13,209 nt of DNA from Mesorhizobium sp. (lineage in GTDB: Bacteria; Pseudomonadota; Alphaproteobacteria; Rhizobiales; Rhizobiaceae): assembly GCA_030698645.1 (NCBI GenBank), contig JAUYMV010000463.1:1-13209 (forward strand), written 5' to 3'. This document shows positions 1 through 5,552 of this stretch, one piece after another. The notes beneath the pieces are model-generated. The model saw only the letters and a program-made list of their open reading frames with translations, was not told the origin of the DNA and searched no databases. Position numbers and translations under genes: made by a program. Position 1 is the stretch's first letter. Every line of letters begins with the position of its first letter.

Positions 1-891
1 GCTGATACCGCCGCAAAAGCCGAGGTCCGGCTGGAAGATGTCGGCGGCGCGCAGCACCGCCAGGTCGCGGAAGTCGAAACGCGTCGCCTCGCTCTCGCCG
101 CAGGCGATCGGGATGCCGCAGGCTGCGCGCACTTCCGCCAGGCCCTGCTTGTCGTCGGCCGTCACCGGCTCCTCGAACCAGGCGAGGTCCGCGTCGCGCA
201 CGAGATGGGCGAAGCGCTTGGCGTCTCCCACCGTATAGGTGCCGTGCGCGTCGACCATGATCGACACCGCCGGCCCGAGCGCCTTGCGCGCCGCGTGCAC
301 GCGCGCGGCCGAGACTTGCGGCGCACCGTCCATCGAGCCGACGCGCATCTTGACGGCCCGGAACCCGCCCTGCTCGATATAGGAGCCGAGCTGGTCGCCG
401 ATCGTCTCGGCCGGCGCCCAGCCGCCCGAGGCATAGGCCGGCATGCGCTCGGCCTTGCGTCCGCCGAGCAGGCGCCAGACGGGTTGTCCGACCGACTTGC
501 CCAGGATGTCCCAGAGCGCGATGTCGATGGCGCTGATCGCGGCGACCGTCAGCCCGCGCCGCGCCAGCTGCGGCATGGCATGGCCGGACGCCGCCGCGCT
601 CCTGTGGCGGACGCCGTTGTAGAGCATCTCCCAGATGACCGAGATGTCGCGCGCGTCCCGGCCGATCAGCGCCGGGCCGAATTCGGCATTGATCAGGCCG
701 ATCAGCGTGCCGTAGGTGCCGGCGCTGCCTGCCGCGTTCTTGCCTTCGCCCCAGCCGACGACGCCCGACTCCGTCTCGACGCGCACGATCGCCGCGTCGA
801 ACGTCGTGATCTGGCCGAAATCGCTCCTGTGCTGGCGAGCGGTCTCGATGGGTATTCTCACCCACCAGGCTTGAACCCGTGCGATTCGCAT
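1..891 (-). CDS. Mandelate racemase/muconate lactonizing enzyme family protein (probable sugar-acid dehydratase), 3' end outside window
   Basis: Reading leftward from an ATG at 891-889, the frame stays open for 297 codons to the window edge, so the C-terminus is missing (family members usually have about 360-400 residues). The N-terminal capping domain covers roughly residues 1-125 and the start of the TIM barrel follows. Visible enolase-superfamily residues are the K181-M-R183 pair on the second barrel strand (the KxK position), and metal ligands D214 (in VDAHGTY), E240/E241 (FEEP) and E266 (GES). The His/Asp part of the active site would lie beyond the edge. The family abstracts a proton alpha to a carboxylate; members near sugar genes are mostly aldonate or aldarate dehydratases, and that role is inferred here. 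A GGGGAAC stretch precedes the start. It lies 70 bp downstream of the epimerase-like gene on the same strand and is probably co-transcribed. Substrate is unknown. Confidence 0.88.
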   Translation of the reverse strand, partial: MRIARVQAWWVRIPIETARQHRSDFGQITTFDAAIVRVETESGVVGWGEGKNAAGSAGTYGTLIGLINAEFGPALIGRDARDISVIWEMLYNGVRHRSAAASGHAMPQLARRGLTVAAISAIDIALWDILGKSVGQPVWRLLGGRKAERMPAYASGGWAPAETIGDQLGSYIEQGGFRAVKMRVGSMDGAPQVSAARVHAARKALGPAVSIMVDAHGTYTVGDAKRFAHLVRDADLAWFEEPVTADDKQGLAEVRAACGIPIACGESEATRFDFRDLAVLRAADIFQPDLGFCGGIS

Positions 892-961
892 CTCGTTCCC
901 CGGAACTCGCCGCGGCCGAAACCGCGCGCGAGGGTCTGTTCTGGCCGGCCGGCGCCGGGGC

Positions 962-1849
962 TCACCTGATCAGCGGCAGGATCGTCTCGGCCGTGATACG
1001 CATCTGGTCGGCGTAGAACGCCTCCGTCAGCACGCTCGATCCGTGGTCCTGGATGAACTTCAGCTGTTCGGGCGAGATGTCGACGGGTTCGCGGTCGACC
1101 ATCGTCGGATATTTGTTGGCCGGCGTCCGATCGACCGGGGCGACGAACTCGTTAGTCAGCGCGCCCTGGTAGCCGATCTCCTTCAGCGTGCCGACGATCT
1201 TCTTCCAGTCGAGCTGGCCGAGGCCGGCCGCGAAGCGGTTGTTGTCGGCGACGTGGAAATCGAACAGGCGGTTGCCGGCCAGCCGGATCGCGTCGTACAT
1301 GTCCTCTTCTTCGATGTTCAGATGGAACGCGTCGAGGCAGACGCCGACCTCGGGGCTCACCGCGTCGGCCAGCGCCAGCGCCTGGGCGCAGCGATTGAAC
1401 AGATAGGTCTCGAAGCGGTTGAGCGGCTCCACCGCGATCTTCACGCCGACCTTCTTGGCATGGACGAAGCACTCCTTGGTGGCGTCGACCACCCACCTCC
1501 ACTCTTCCTCCTCGGAGCCGTCCGGCACCACCTTTCCGACGGTCGCCGGCACCAGCGTGATGATCTCGCCTTCCAGTTCGCTGACCATGGTGAGCACACT
1601 CTTCACGTAGTCCACCGAGCGGGCGCGCTGGCCTTCGTCCTTGGCCGCCAGATTGCGTTCGCCGAGCGTCAGCGTCACCGCGCCCCAGCAACGGATGCCA
1701 TGCTCCTTGAGAAGCGCACGCGTTTCCTTGATGTCGTACTGCGTCGGCTCGCCCGAAATCTCGATGCTTTCGTAGCCATATTTCTTGATACGTGCGAGCG
1801 TCTTGGCCAATGGCTCGGCGCGCATCCAGTTGTGTGTCGAAAGATGCAT
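962..1849 (-). CDS. Sugar epimerase of the D-tagatose/D-psicose 3-epimerase type (xylose isomerase-like TIM barrel)
   Basis: This 295-residue protein has the length of ketose 3-epimerases, which move the configuration at C3 of free ketohexoses using a divalent metal. The metal ligands are recognisable: E141 in VEPLNRFE, D173 in CLDAFHLNIEE, H199 in FHVADNNR and E234 in TNEF. Their spacing (32, 26, 35) is almost that of the four ligands in characterised D-tagatose 3-epimerase (E152, D185, H211, E246). The frame runs 34 codons further upstream, but the ATG at 1849 has a strong GGAGAGGAG Shine-Dalgarno sequence, and family proteins begin at this point, so I use it. It is the first gene of a leftward unit that continues into the enolase-superfamily gene. 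A dyad operator candidate lies about 90 bp upstream. Annotation pipelines may call it a sugar phosphate isomerase/epimerase or hydroxypyruvate isomerase; the substrate is not determined by the sequence. Confidence 0.87.
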   Translation of the reverse strand: MHLSTHNWMRAEPLAKTLARIKKYGYESIEISGEPTQYDIKETRALLKEHGIRCWGAVTLTLGERNLAAKDEGQRARSVDYVKSVLTMVSELEGEIITLVPATVGKVVPDGSEEEEWRWVVDATKECFVHAKKVGVKIAVEPLNRFETYLFNRCAQALALADAVSPEVGVCLDAFHLNIEEEDMYDAIRLAGNRLFDFHVADNNRFAAGLGQLDWKKIVGTLKEIGYQGALTNEFVAPVDRTPANKYPTMVDREPVDISPEQLKFIQDHGSSVLTEAFYADQMRITAETILPLIR

Positions 1850-1937
1850 GGGATCTCCTCTCCAGTCTGCGCCATCGCGATCCGGCGGCTTGGCGGCCGC
1901 CACCGTGGCATTCCTCCCGGGCCGCGCCAATTCCTCA

Positions 1938-1952
1938 ACTGGTTCGACCAAA
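1938..1952 (-). promoter_or_regulatory. Candidate operator dyad ahead of the leftward epimerase unit
   Basis: Read on the minus strand this is TTTGGTCGAACCAGT, with TGGT and ACCA arms around a 3-bp centre. It differs in only two central bases from the plus-strand site at 2117-2131. It lies about 90 bp upstream of the leftward start at 1849. TGG...CCA dyads of this size are common operators for GntR/FCD and some LacI-type regulators; which regulator binds here is not known. Confidence 0.5.
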
Positions 1953-1987
1953 ACAAGTCCACTGACGACTATCCGATTTTGTTTTGG
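1948..1987. repeat. 9-bp inverted repeat CCAAAACAA / TTGTTTTGG
   Basis: Perfect 9-base arms at 1948-1956 and 1979-1987 flank a 22-base spacer, so the arm centres are 31 bp apart, close to three helical turns. The left arm overlaps the dyad at 1938-1952. The arms could be half-sites for a regulator acting on the leftward promoter, or a weak stem. The AT-rich composition of the arms stands out from the local background. Confidence 0.4.
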
Positions 1988-2000
1988 CCTGCAAGCAGGC
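1987..2000. repeat. Short dyad GCCTGC-AA-GCAGGC
   Basis: A perfect 6-bp inverted repeat with a 2-bp centre directly abuts the TTGTTTTGG arm ending at 1987. It may be a second protein-binding site in the divergent control region. Compact dyads of this form occur in bacterial operators, but short dyads are also common by chance in GC-rich DNA. Confidence 0.3.
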
Positions 2001-2099
2001 TCGGACGCGGCCGCAGGGCTGCCCGGATATGTGTTGGAAAACGGCGAATGTCGACTCGTTCGGCGGTGTCCCGCCGACGCGGATCGCGATCATGTCCTC

Positions 2100-2128
2100 T
2101 TGACCACGCCGGCCAGTTTGGTCATACC
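2100..2128 (+). promoter_or_regulatory. Possible sigma-70 promoter for the rightward isomerase unit
   Basis: A TTGACC hexamer at 2100-2105 matches the -35 consensus in five of six positions. With a 17-bp spacer, CATACC at 2123-2128 would be the -10 element (a weak three of six). The operator candidate at 2117-2131 overlaps the spacer and -10 element, which would suit repression. The leader to the ATG at 2234 would be about 100 nt. Confidence 0.35.
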
Positions 2129-2131
2129 AGT
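2117..2131 (+). promoter_or_regulatory. Candidate operator dyad ahead of the rightward isomerase unit
   Basis: The plus strand reads TTTGGTCATACCAGT, a TGGT/ACCA dyad around a 3-bp centre. Thirteen of fifteen bases, including the non-dyad flanks, agree with the minus-strand site at 1938-1952. It lies about 103 bp upstream of the start at 2234 and overlaps the proposed -10 element. The same signal facing each divergent unit suggests one shared regulator. Confidence 0.5.
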
Positions 2132-2233
2132 GTAAACGATTGCAGTTTGATCGTCGGGATTGCGGCCGGCGTCTGACTGCGGCAATCTCCGCGCCCGAGC
2201 GCGGCGAGAGAAAAAACGAGGGAGGACGACAGC

Positions 2234-3289
2234 ATGCCCAAGACCATGAAAGGTCCGGGAATTTTCCTGGCGCAGTTCGGCGGCGACGCGGCGCCGTTCA
2301 ACAGCTTGCCTGCGATCGCCAAATGGGCGGCCGACCTCGGCTACAAGGGCGTCCAGATCCCGACCTGGGATGCCCGCCTGTTCGACCTCGCAAAGGCCGC
2401 CTCCTCGAAAGCCTATTGCGACGAGGTGACAGGCATCTGCAAGGACGCCGGCGTCGAGATCACCGAACTGTCGACGCACCTGCAGGGCCAGCTGGTCGCG
2501 GTGCATCCGGCCTATGACAGCCAGTTCGACGGCTTCGCGCCGCCCGAGGTGCACAACAATCCGAAGGCGCGCCAGGAATGGGCCGTCGAGCAGATGAAGT
2601 TCGCCGCCAAGGCGTCGAAGCACCTTGGCCTCACCGCTTCCGTCTCGTTCACCGGCGCTCTCGCCTTCCCCTATCTGTATCCCTGGCCGCAGCGTCCGGC
2701 CGGCCTGATCGAGGAGGCCTTCGGCGAGCTCGGTAAGCGCTGGAAGCCGATCCTCGACGTCTATGAAGAGAACGACGTCGATCTCTGCTACGAGATCCAT
2801 CCGGGCGAGGACGTCTTCGACGGCGCCACCTTCGAGATGTTCGTCGACGCCGTCGGCGGCCACAGCAGAGCCAACATCAACTACGATCCGTCGCACTTCC
2901 TGCTGCAGCAGCTCGACTATCTCGAGTTCATCGACATCTACCACGAGCGCATCAAGGCGTTCCACGTCAAGGACGCCGAGTTCAACCCGACCGGCCGCCA
3001 GGGCGTCTATTCCGGCTATCAGGGCTGGATCAACCGCGCCGGCCGCTTCCGCTCGCTCGGCGACGGCCAGGTCGATTTCTCCGGCATCTTCTCGAAACTC
3101 GCCCAATACGACTATGACTCCTGGGCCGTGCTCGAGTGGGAATGCTGCCTCAAGCACCCGGAAGACGGCGCAGCCGAAGGCGCGCCGTTCATCCAGCACC
3201 ACATCATCCGCGTCACCGAACGCGCCTTCGACGATTTCGCCGGCGCCAAGCCGGACCGCGCTGCGCTGCGCAAGGTGATGGGGATCTGA
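2234..3289 (+). CDS. Sugar phosphate isomerase/epimerase family protein (xylose isomerase-like TIM barrel)
   Basis: This 351-residue protein belongs to the AP-endonuclease-2/xylose isomerase-like barrel family and is longer than the usual 270-300 residues. Likely metal and active-site residues are E187 (CYEIHPGE), D218 and H221 (NYDPSHF), H244 and D247 (FHVKDAE), and E301 or E303 (LEWECC). An aromatic-rich insert at about residues 255-275 (YSGYQGWINRAG) probably shapes the substrate pocket. The ATG at 2234 has GGGAGGA 8 bases upstream. The next gene on the strand is a Gfo/Idh/MocA oxidoreductase; this pairing is known from inositol, 3-keto-sugar and 3-keto-glycoside pathways, where the barrel protein isomerises, epimerises or cleaves the oxidised sugar. 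The exact reaction cannot be assigned from sequence. Confidence 0.88.
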   Translation: MPKTMKGPGIFLAQFGGDAAPFNSLPAIAKWAADLGYKGVQIPTWDARLFDLAKAASSKAYCDEVTGICKDAGVEITELSTHLQGQLVAVHPAYDSQFDGFAPPEVHNNPKARQEWAVEQMKFAAKASKHLGLTASVSFTGALAFPYLYPWPQRPAGLIEEAFGELGKRWKPILDVYEENDVDLCYEIHPGEDVFDGATFEMFVDAVGGHSRANINYDPSHFLLQQLDYLEFIDIYHERIKAFHVKDAEFNPTGRQGVYSGYQGWINRAGRFRSLGDGQVDFSGIFSKLAQYDYDSWAVLEWECCLKHPEDGAAEGAPFIQHHIIRVTERAFDDFAGAKPDRAALRKVMGI

Positions 3290-3291
3290 GC

Positions 3292-3455
3292 TTACCCTCC
3301 CCTTGTGGGGAGGGTCGCGGAGCAGGCGGCGCGAAGCGCGCGGCCTGCGACCCGGGGTGGGGGTGAGCGGCGGTGCATGACGCACCCCCACCCCGTCGAG
3401 CCAGCCTTGCTTCGCGCGGCTAGCTTGCCGACCCTCCCCACAAGGGGGAGGGTAA
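3292..3455. repeat. 164-bp compound palindromic intergenic repeat (rhizobial mosaic type)
   Basis: The outer arms (3292-3317 and 3429-3455) are reverse complements except for a one-base length difference. Each arm is also a small hairpin by itself: ACCCTCCCC and GGGGAGGGT around 3-5 bases. Inner arms GGGGTGGGGGTG (3354-3365) and CACCCCCACCCC (3383-3394) pair around an 17-base loop. The stretches between are an imperfect match, sharing a GCGCGAAGC core in both halves. The element begins three bases after the isomerase stop codon and ends just before the ribosome binding site of the oxidoreductase gene. Mosaic intergenic palindromes of this kind are common in Rhizobiales chromosomes and probably disperse by an unknown route. 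If transcribed, it forms a large stem that could cause partial termination or block RNA decay. Confidence 0.8.
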
Positions 3456-3473
3456 AGGAGAGGGAGCATCGAC

Positions 3474-4661
3474 ATGGTCAGCGGCAAACAGATTGAATCC
3501 GGCAGCGGTCCCATCCGGCTCGGCATGGTCGGCGGCGGGCAGGGCGCCTTCATCGGCGGCGTGCACCGAATCGCCGCGCGCAACGACGGCGAGTTCGAGC
3601 TCGTGGCCGGCGCGCTGTCGTCCGATCCGGTGCGCGCCAGGGCGTCGGGCGCCGAACTCGGCCTCGACCCGGCGCGCAACTACGGCTCCTATGCCGAGAT
3701 GGCGAAGGCCGAGGCGAAGCGGCCGGACGGCATCGAGGCGGTCGCCATTGTCACGCCGAACCACATGCACTGGCCGGCAGCAAAAGCCTTCCTCGACGCC
3801 GGCATCCACGTCATCTGCGACAAGCCGCTGACCTCGAACCTGGCCGACGCGAAGAAGCTCGCCGCCCTCGTCGAAAAGTCCGGAAAAGTCTTCGTCCTGA
3901 CGCACAACTACACCGGCTATCCGATGATCCGGCACGCCCGCGAGATGATCCAGGCCGGCAGGCTGGGCGACATCCGCGTCGTCCAGGCCGAGTATCCGCA
4001 GGACTGGCTGACCACCAAGCTGGAGGACAGCGGCCAGAAGCAGGCGTCCTGGCGCGTCGATCCGAAGAAATCCGGCGTCGGCGGCGCGACCGGCGACATC
4101 GGCACCCATGCCTACAATCTGGCGCGTTTCGTTTCCGGCCTGGAGCTCGATTCGCTCGCCGCCGATCTCGACGCCTTCGTGTCGGGCCGCCTGCTCGACG
4201 ACAACGCGCATGTCCTGCTGCGTTTCAAGGCCAAGGGGTCGGCGCCCGCCGCCAAGGGCATGATCTGGGCCAGCCAGGTTGCGCCCGGCAACGAGAACGC
4301 GCTGAAGCTGCGCGTCTACGGCACCAAGGGCGGTCTCGAATGGAGCCAGGAGCAGCCGAACCACCTCTGGTTCACGCCGTTCGGCGAGCCGAAGCAGTTG
4401 ATCACGCGCGGCGGCGCCGGCGCCGGCCCGGCGGCCGCCCGCGTCAGCCGCGTGCCGTCCGGGCACCCGGAAGGCTATCTCGAGGGCTTCGCCACCATCT
4501 ATGCCGAAGCCGCCCGCGCCATCCGCGCGGCGCGCAAGAAGAACGGCAAGCCGGCCAGGGACGTCGTCTATCCGACGGTGCAGGACGGCGTCGAAGGCGT
4601 CGCCTTCGTCGAGGCCTGCGTCAGGTCGTCGAAGAAGAATGGGGCTTGGACGAAGCTGTGA
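3474..4661 (+). CDS. Gfo/Idh/MocA family NAD(P)-dependent oxidoreductase
   Basis: The 395-residue protein has an N-terminal Rossmann domain with a glycine-rich nucleotide loop G17-MVGGGQGAF (about residues 14-30) and the family motif at D116-K117-P118, a variant of the usual EKP, followed by the alpha/beta substrate domain. G207-D-I-G-T-H212 carries the probable catalytic Asp208 and His212. Such enzymes oxidise or reduce a hydroxyl of sugars, cyclitols or glycosides, often giving 3-keto products. The ATG at 3474 has GGGAG 7 bases upstream and a further GGAG just before it. A 184-bp gap with a large palindrome separates it from the isomerase gene; the two are probably partners and may still share a transcript. 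It converges with the GntR gene downstream. The substrate is unknown. Confidence 0.9.
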   Translation: MVSGKQIESGSGPIRLGMVGGGQGAFIGGVHRIAARNDGEFELVAGALSSDPVRARASGAELGLDPARNYGSYAEMAKAEAKRPDGIEAVAIVTPNHMHWPAAKAFLDAGIHVICDKPLTSNLADAKKLAALVEKSGKVFVLTHNYTGYPMIRHAREMIQAGRLGDIRVVQAEYPQDWLTTKLEDSGQKQASWRVDPKKSGVGGATGDIGTHAYNLARFVSGLELDSLAADLDAFVSGRLLDDNAHVLLRFKAKGSAPAAKGMIWASQVAPGNENALKLRVYGTKGGLEWSQEQPNHLWFTPFGEPKQLITRGGAGAGPAAARVSRVPSGHPEGYLEGFATIYAEAARAIRAARKKNGKPARDVVYPTVQDGVEGVAFVEACVRSSKKNGAWTKL

Positions 4662-4669
4662 CGGGTCAG

Positions 4670-4777
4670 GCGAATGGCGAATAGCGAATGGGGAAGTAAG
4701 GGCGAGCCTTACGTGTTGACGACAGCGTAGGTCGGCATCATGTCGCCACTCGCCACTCGCCACTCGCCACTCCCTAC
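4670..4777. repeat. Inverted array of 7-bp repeats between convergent genes
   Basis: On the left are heptads GCGAATG, GCGAATA, GCGAATG and GGGAAGT (4670-4697). On the right are four exact copies of TCGCCAC (4743-4770) followed by the variant TCCCTAC (4771-4777). Read in reverse complement, the right heptads are GCGAGTG, the same unit with one change, so the two arrays form an imperfect inverted repeat. A GTAAGG/CCTTAC hairpin with a 5-base loop (4696-4712) lies inside. The right array runs into the stop codon of the GntR gene (complement of 4774-4776). GCGAATGG/GCGAGTGG-type heptads occur between genes of many Alphaproteobacteria. The structure could act as a bidirectional terminator. Confidence 0.75.
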
Positions 4778-5466
4778 TCCTCCGCAAAAAACTCCCGGTG
4801 CAGATCCCGTATCTGGTGGATCGACGTGTCGATCTTGCGCAGGTGCGCCCGCATGTGGGCTTCGGCCAGGTCCGGATTGCCGGACAGGATGGCGTCGCCG
4901 ATATCGCGGTGTTCGCCGATGGTGACCGGCATGCCGAGTTTCAGTGACAGGAAGCGCACCCGGTCCATCTGGATCTTCTGCGCGTCGATCAGCTTCCAGA
5001 CGAATTCGTTGCCGGAGAGCCGGGCGATCATGCGGTGGAATGCATCGTCCTGTGCGTGGAACGCCCGGTAGTCATTGGCGTCGGAGGCTGCCGTCTGCAG
5101 CCTGAAGACGTCCTCGAACAAATCCTTTGGCATGCCGGCGCAATCGATCGCCGCCTTGCGCACCACCGCGACCTCAAGCGCCTCGCGCACGAAGCGTGCA
5201 TTCAGCACGCCGCGGATCGAGATGCGCACGACCTCGGTCGAACGCTGCGGCCGTATGCGCACCAGCCCCTGTTCGGAGAGCTGGATGAAGGCCTCGCGTA
5301 CCGGCTGGCGCGACACGCCGAAACGCGCCGCGATCTCGCTTTCCGAGATGGTGTCGCCGGGCTTCAGCTCGAGCGTCACGATCGCGTCGCGCAGCACCTC
5401 GCCGATACGCCGCGCCATCGTCGGCCGGGCGCCGCGATCCAGTTCCAGGGCCTCAATATTCATCAT
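4774..5466 (-). CDS. GntR family transcriptional regulator, FadR subfamily with FCD ligand domain
   Basis: This 230-residue repressor-type protein has a winged helix-turn-helix at about residues 18-80, with the recognition region around SESEIAARFGVSRQPVREA. The helical FCD domain follows, with metal/ligand residues D140, H144, H186 and H208 at the family's normal spacing. FCD regulators usually bind a carboxylic acid such as a uronate or a pathway intermediate. The gene diverges from uxaC across 86 bp that contain two dyads, so it probably controls the uronate operon and itself. Two adjacent ATG codons (5466 and 5463) are possible starts; the upstream GAG-rich sequence is a weak ribosome site. 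It resembles ExuR/UxuR-type regulators by position and fold, but the effector is inferred. Confidence 0.92.
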   Translation of the reverse strand: MMNIEALELDRGARPTMARRIGEVLRDAIVTLELKPGDTISESEIAARFGVSRQPVREAFIQLSEQGLVRIRPQRSTEVVRISIRGVLNARFVREALEVAVVRKAAIDCAGMPKDLFEDVFRLQTAASDANDYRAFHAQDDAFHRMIARLSGNEFVWKLIDAQKIQMDRVRFLSLKLGMPVTIGEHRDIGDAILSGNPDLAEAHMRAHLRKIDTSIHQIRDLHREFFAEE

Positions 5467-5468
5467 AC

Positions 5469-5483
5469 GAATTTCTCAAATTC
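5469..5483. promoter_or_regulatory. Dyad GAATTT-CTC-AAATTC next to the GntR start
   Basis: A perfect 6-bp inverted repeat with a 3-bp centre lies two bases upstream of the leftward GntR start codon. Being within the 5' leader of the regulator gene, it could serve in autoregulation or fold as a leader hairpin. The AT-rich arms are unusual in this GC-rich region. Confidence 0.4.
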
Positions 5484-5487
5484 TCGA

Positions 5488-5516
5488 TTGACATCATATG
5501 TATGGTTCCATACGAG
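5488..5516 (+). promoter_or_regulatory. Likely promoter of the uxaC-led uronate operon
   Basis: A perfect TTGACA at 5488-5493 and TACGAG at 5511-5516 (three of six matches to the -10 consensus) are 17 bp apart. Transcription would begin near 5523, giving a leader of about 30 nt to a GTG start at 5553. The dyad at 5500-5513 occupies the spacer and overlaps the -10 element, the classic place for a repressor. On the opposite strand, TATGAT (complement of 5493-5498) could be the -10 element of the GntR gene, so the promoters may overlap. Confidence 0.55.
5500..5513. promoter_or_regulatory. Candidate GntR/FCD operator GTATGG-TT-CCATAC
   Basis: Perfect 6-bp arms flank a 2-bp centre, inside the proposed uxaC promoter spacer and -10 element. 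Its size and TGG..CCA core resemble operators of FCD-type GntR regulators of uronate genes in other bacteria, such as the TTGGTATACCAA-like ExuR/UxuR sites. The divergent GntR protein is the obvious candidate to bind; the operon-internal GntR is an alternative. Confidence 0.6.
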
Positions 5517-5536
5517 ATCATGGCACAGCATTTCTC

Positions 5537-5546
5537 GGGAGGAAAG
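5537..5546 (+). promoter_or_regulatory. Ribosome binding site that fixes the uxaC start
   Basis: GGGAGGAAAG lies 6 bases before a GTG at 5553 that is in frame with the uronate isomerase. The earlier in-frame ATG at 5502 falls inside the operator dyad and upstream of the expected transcription start. The next ATG at 5562 would leave 15 bases of spacing. GTG 5553 is therefore the best start. Confidence 0.65.
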
Positions 5547-5552
5547 TCTGCA

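Larger units (their letters stand above)
1850..2233. promoter_or_regulatory. Divergent control region between two sugar-metabolism units
   Basis: These 384 bases carry no credible gene; the open frames crossing them are N-terminal extensions of neighbouring genes or antisense frames. The region contains two matching dyads (1938-1952 and 2117-2131), a 9-bp inverted repeat CCAAAACAA/TTGTTTTGG with a 22-bp spacer, a GCCTGC-AA-GCAGGC dyad, a CGGCGG-TGTC-CCGCCG hairpin at 2061-2076, and a perfect 10-bp palindrome GATCGCGATC at 2082-2091. The centre is locally AT-rich compared with its surroundings, as expected of promoters. The rightward gene has a long leader with a purine-rich stretch and a GGGAGGA ribosome binding site at 2219-2225. 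Confidence 0.75.

Noticed and set aside
205..969. Long rightward open frame opposite the enolase-superfamily gene
   Set aside because: Its translation is rich in Arg, Ala and Asp with no domain, and it lies fully antisense to a gene with clear catalytic motifs.
1043..2176. 377-codon rightward open frame opposite the epimerase gene and the control region
   Set aside because: It is a GC-driven mirror frame of the epimerase; no ribosome site or family features were seen.
2158..2187. GATTGC/GCAATC pair in the leader of the 351-residue isomerase gene considered as a riboswitch stem
   Set aside because: Only six pairs close an 18-base loop, with no recognisable aptamer; this is probably chance.
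2090..3679. 529-codon leftward open frame
   Set aside because: It is antisense to the isomerase gene and runs through the palindromic repeat; composition is typical of a shadow frame.
4743..4770. Tandem repeats considered as a CRISPR array
   Set aside because: Units are 7 bp and directly adjacent, without spacers; no cas genes are present.
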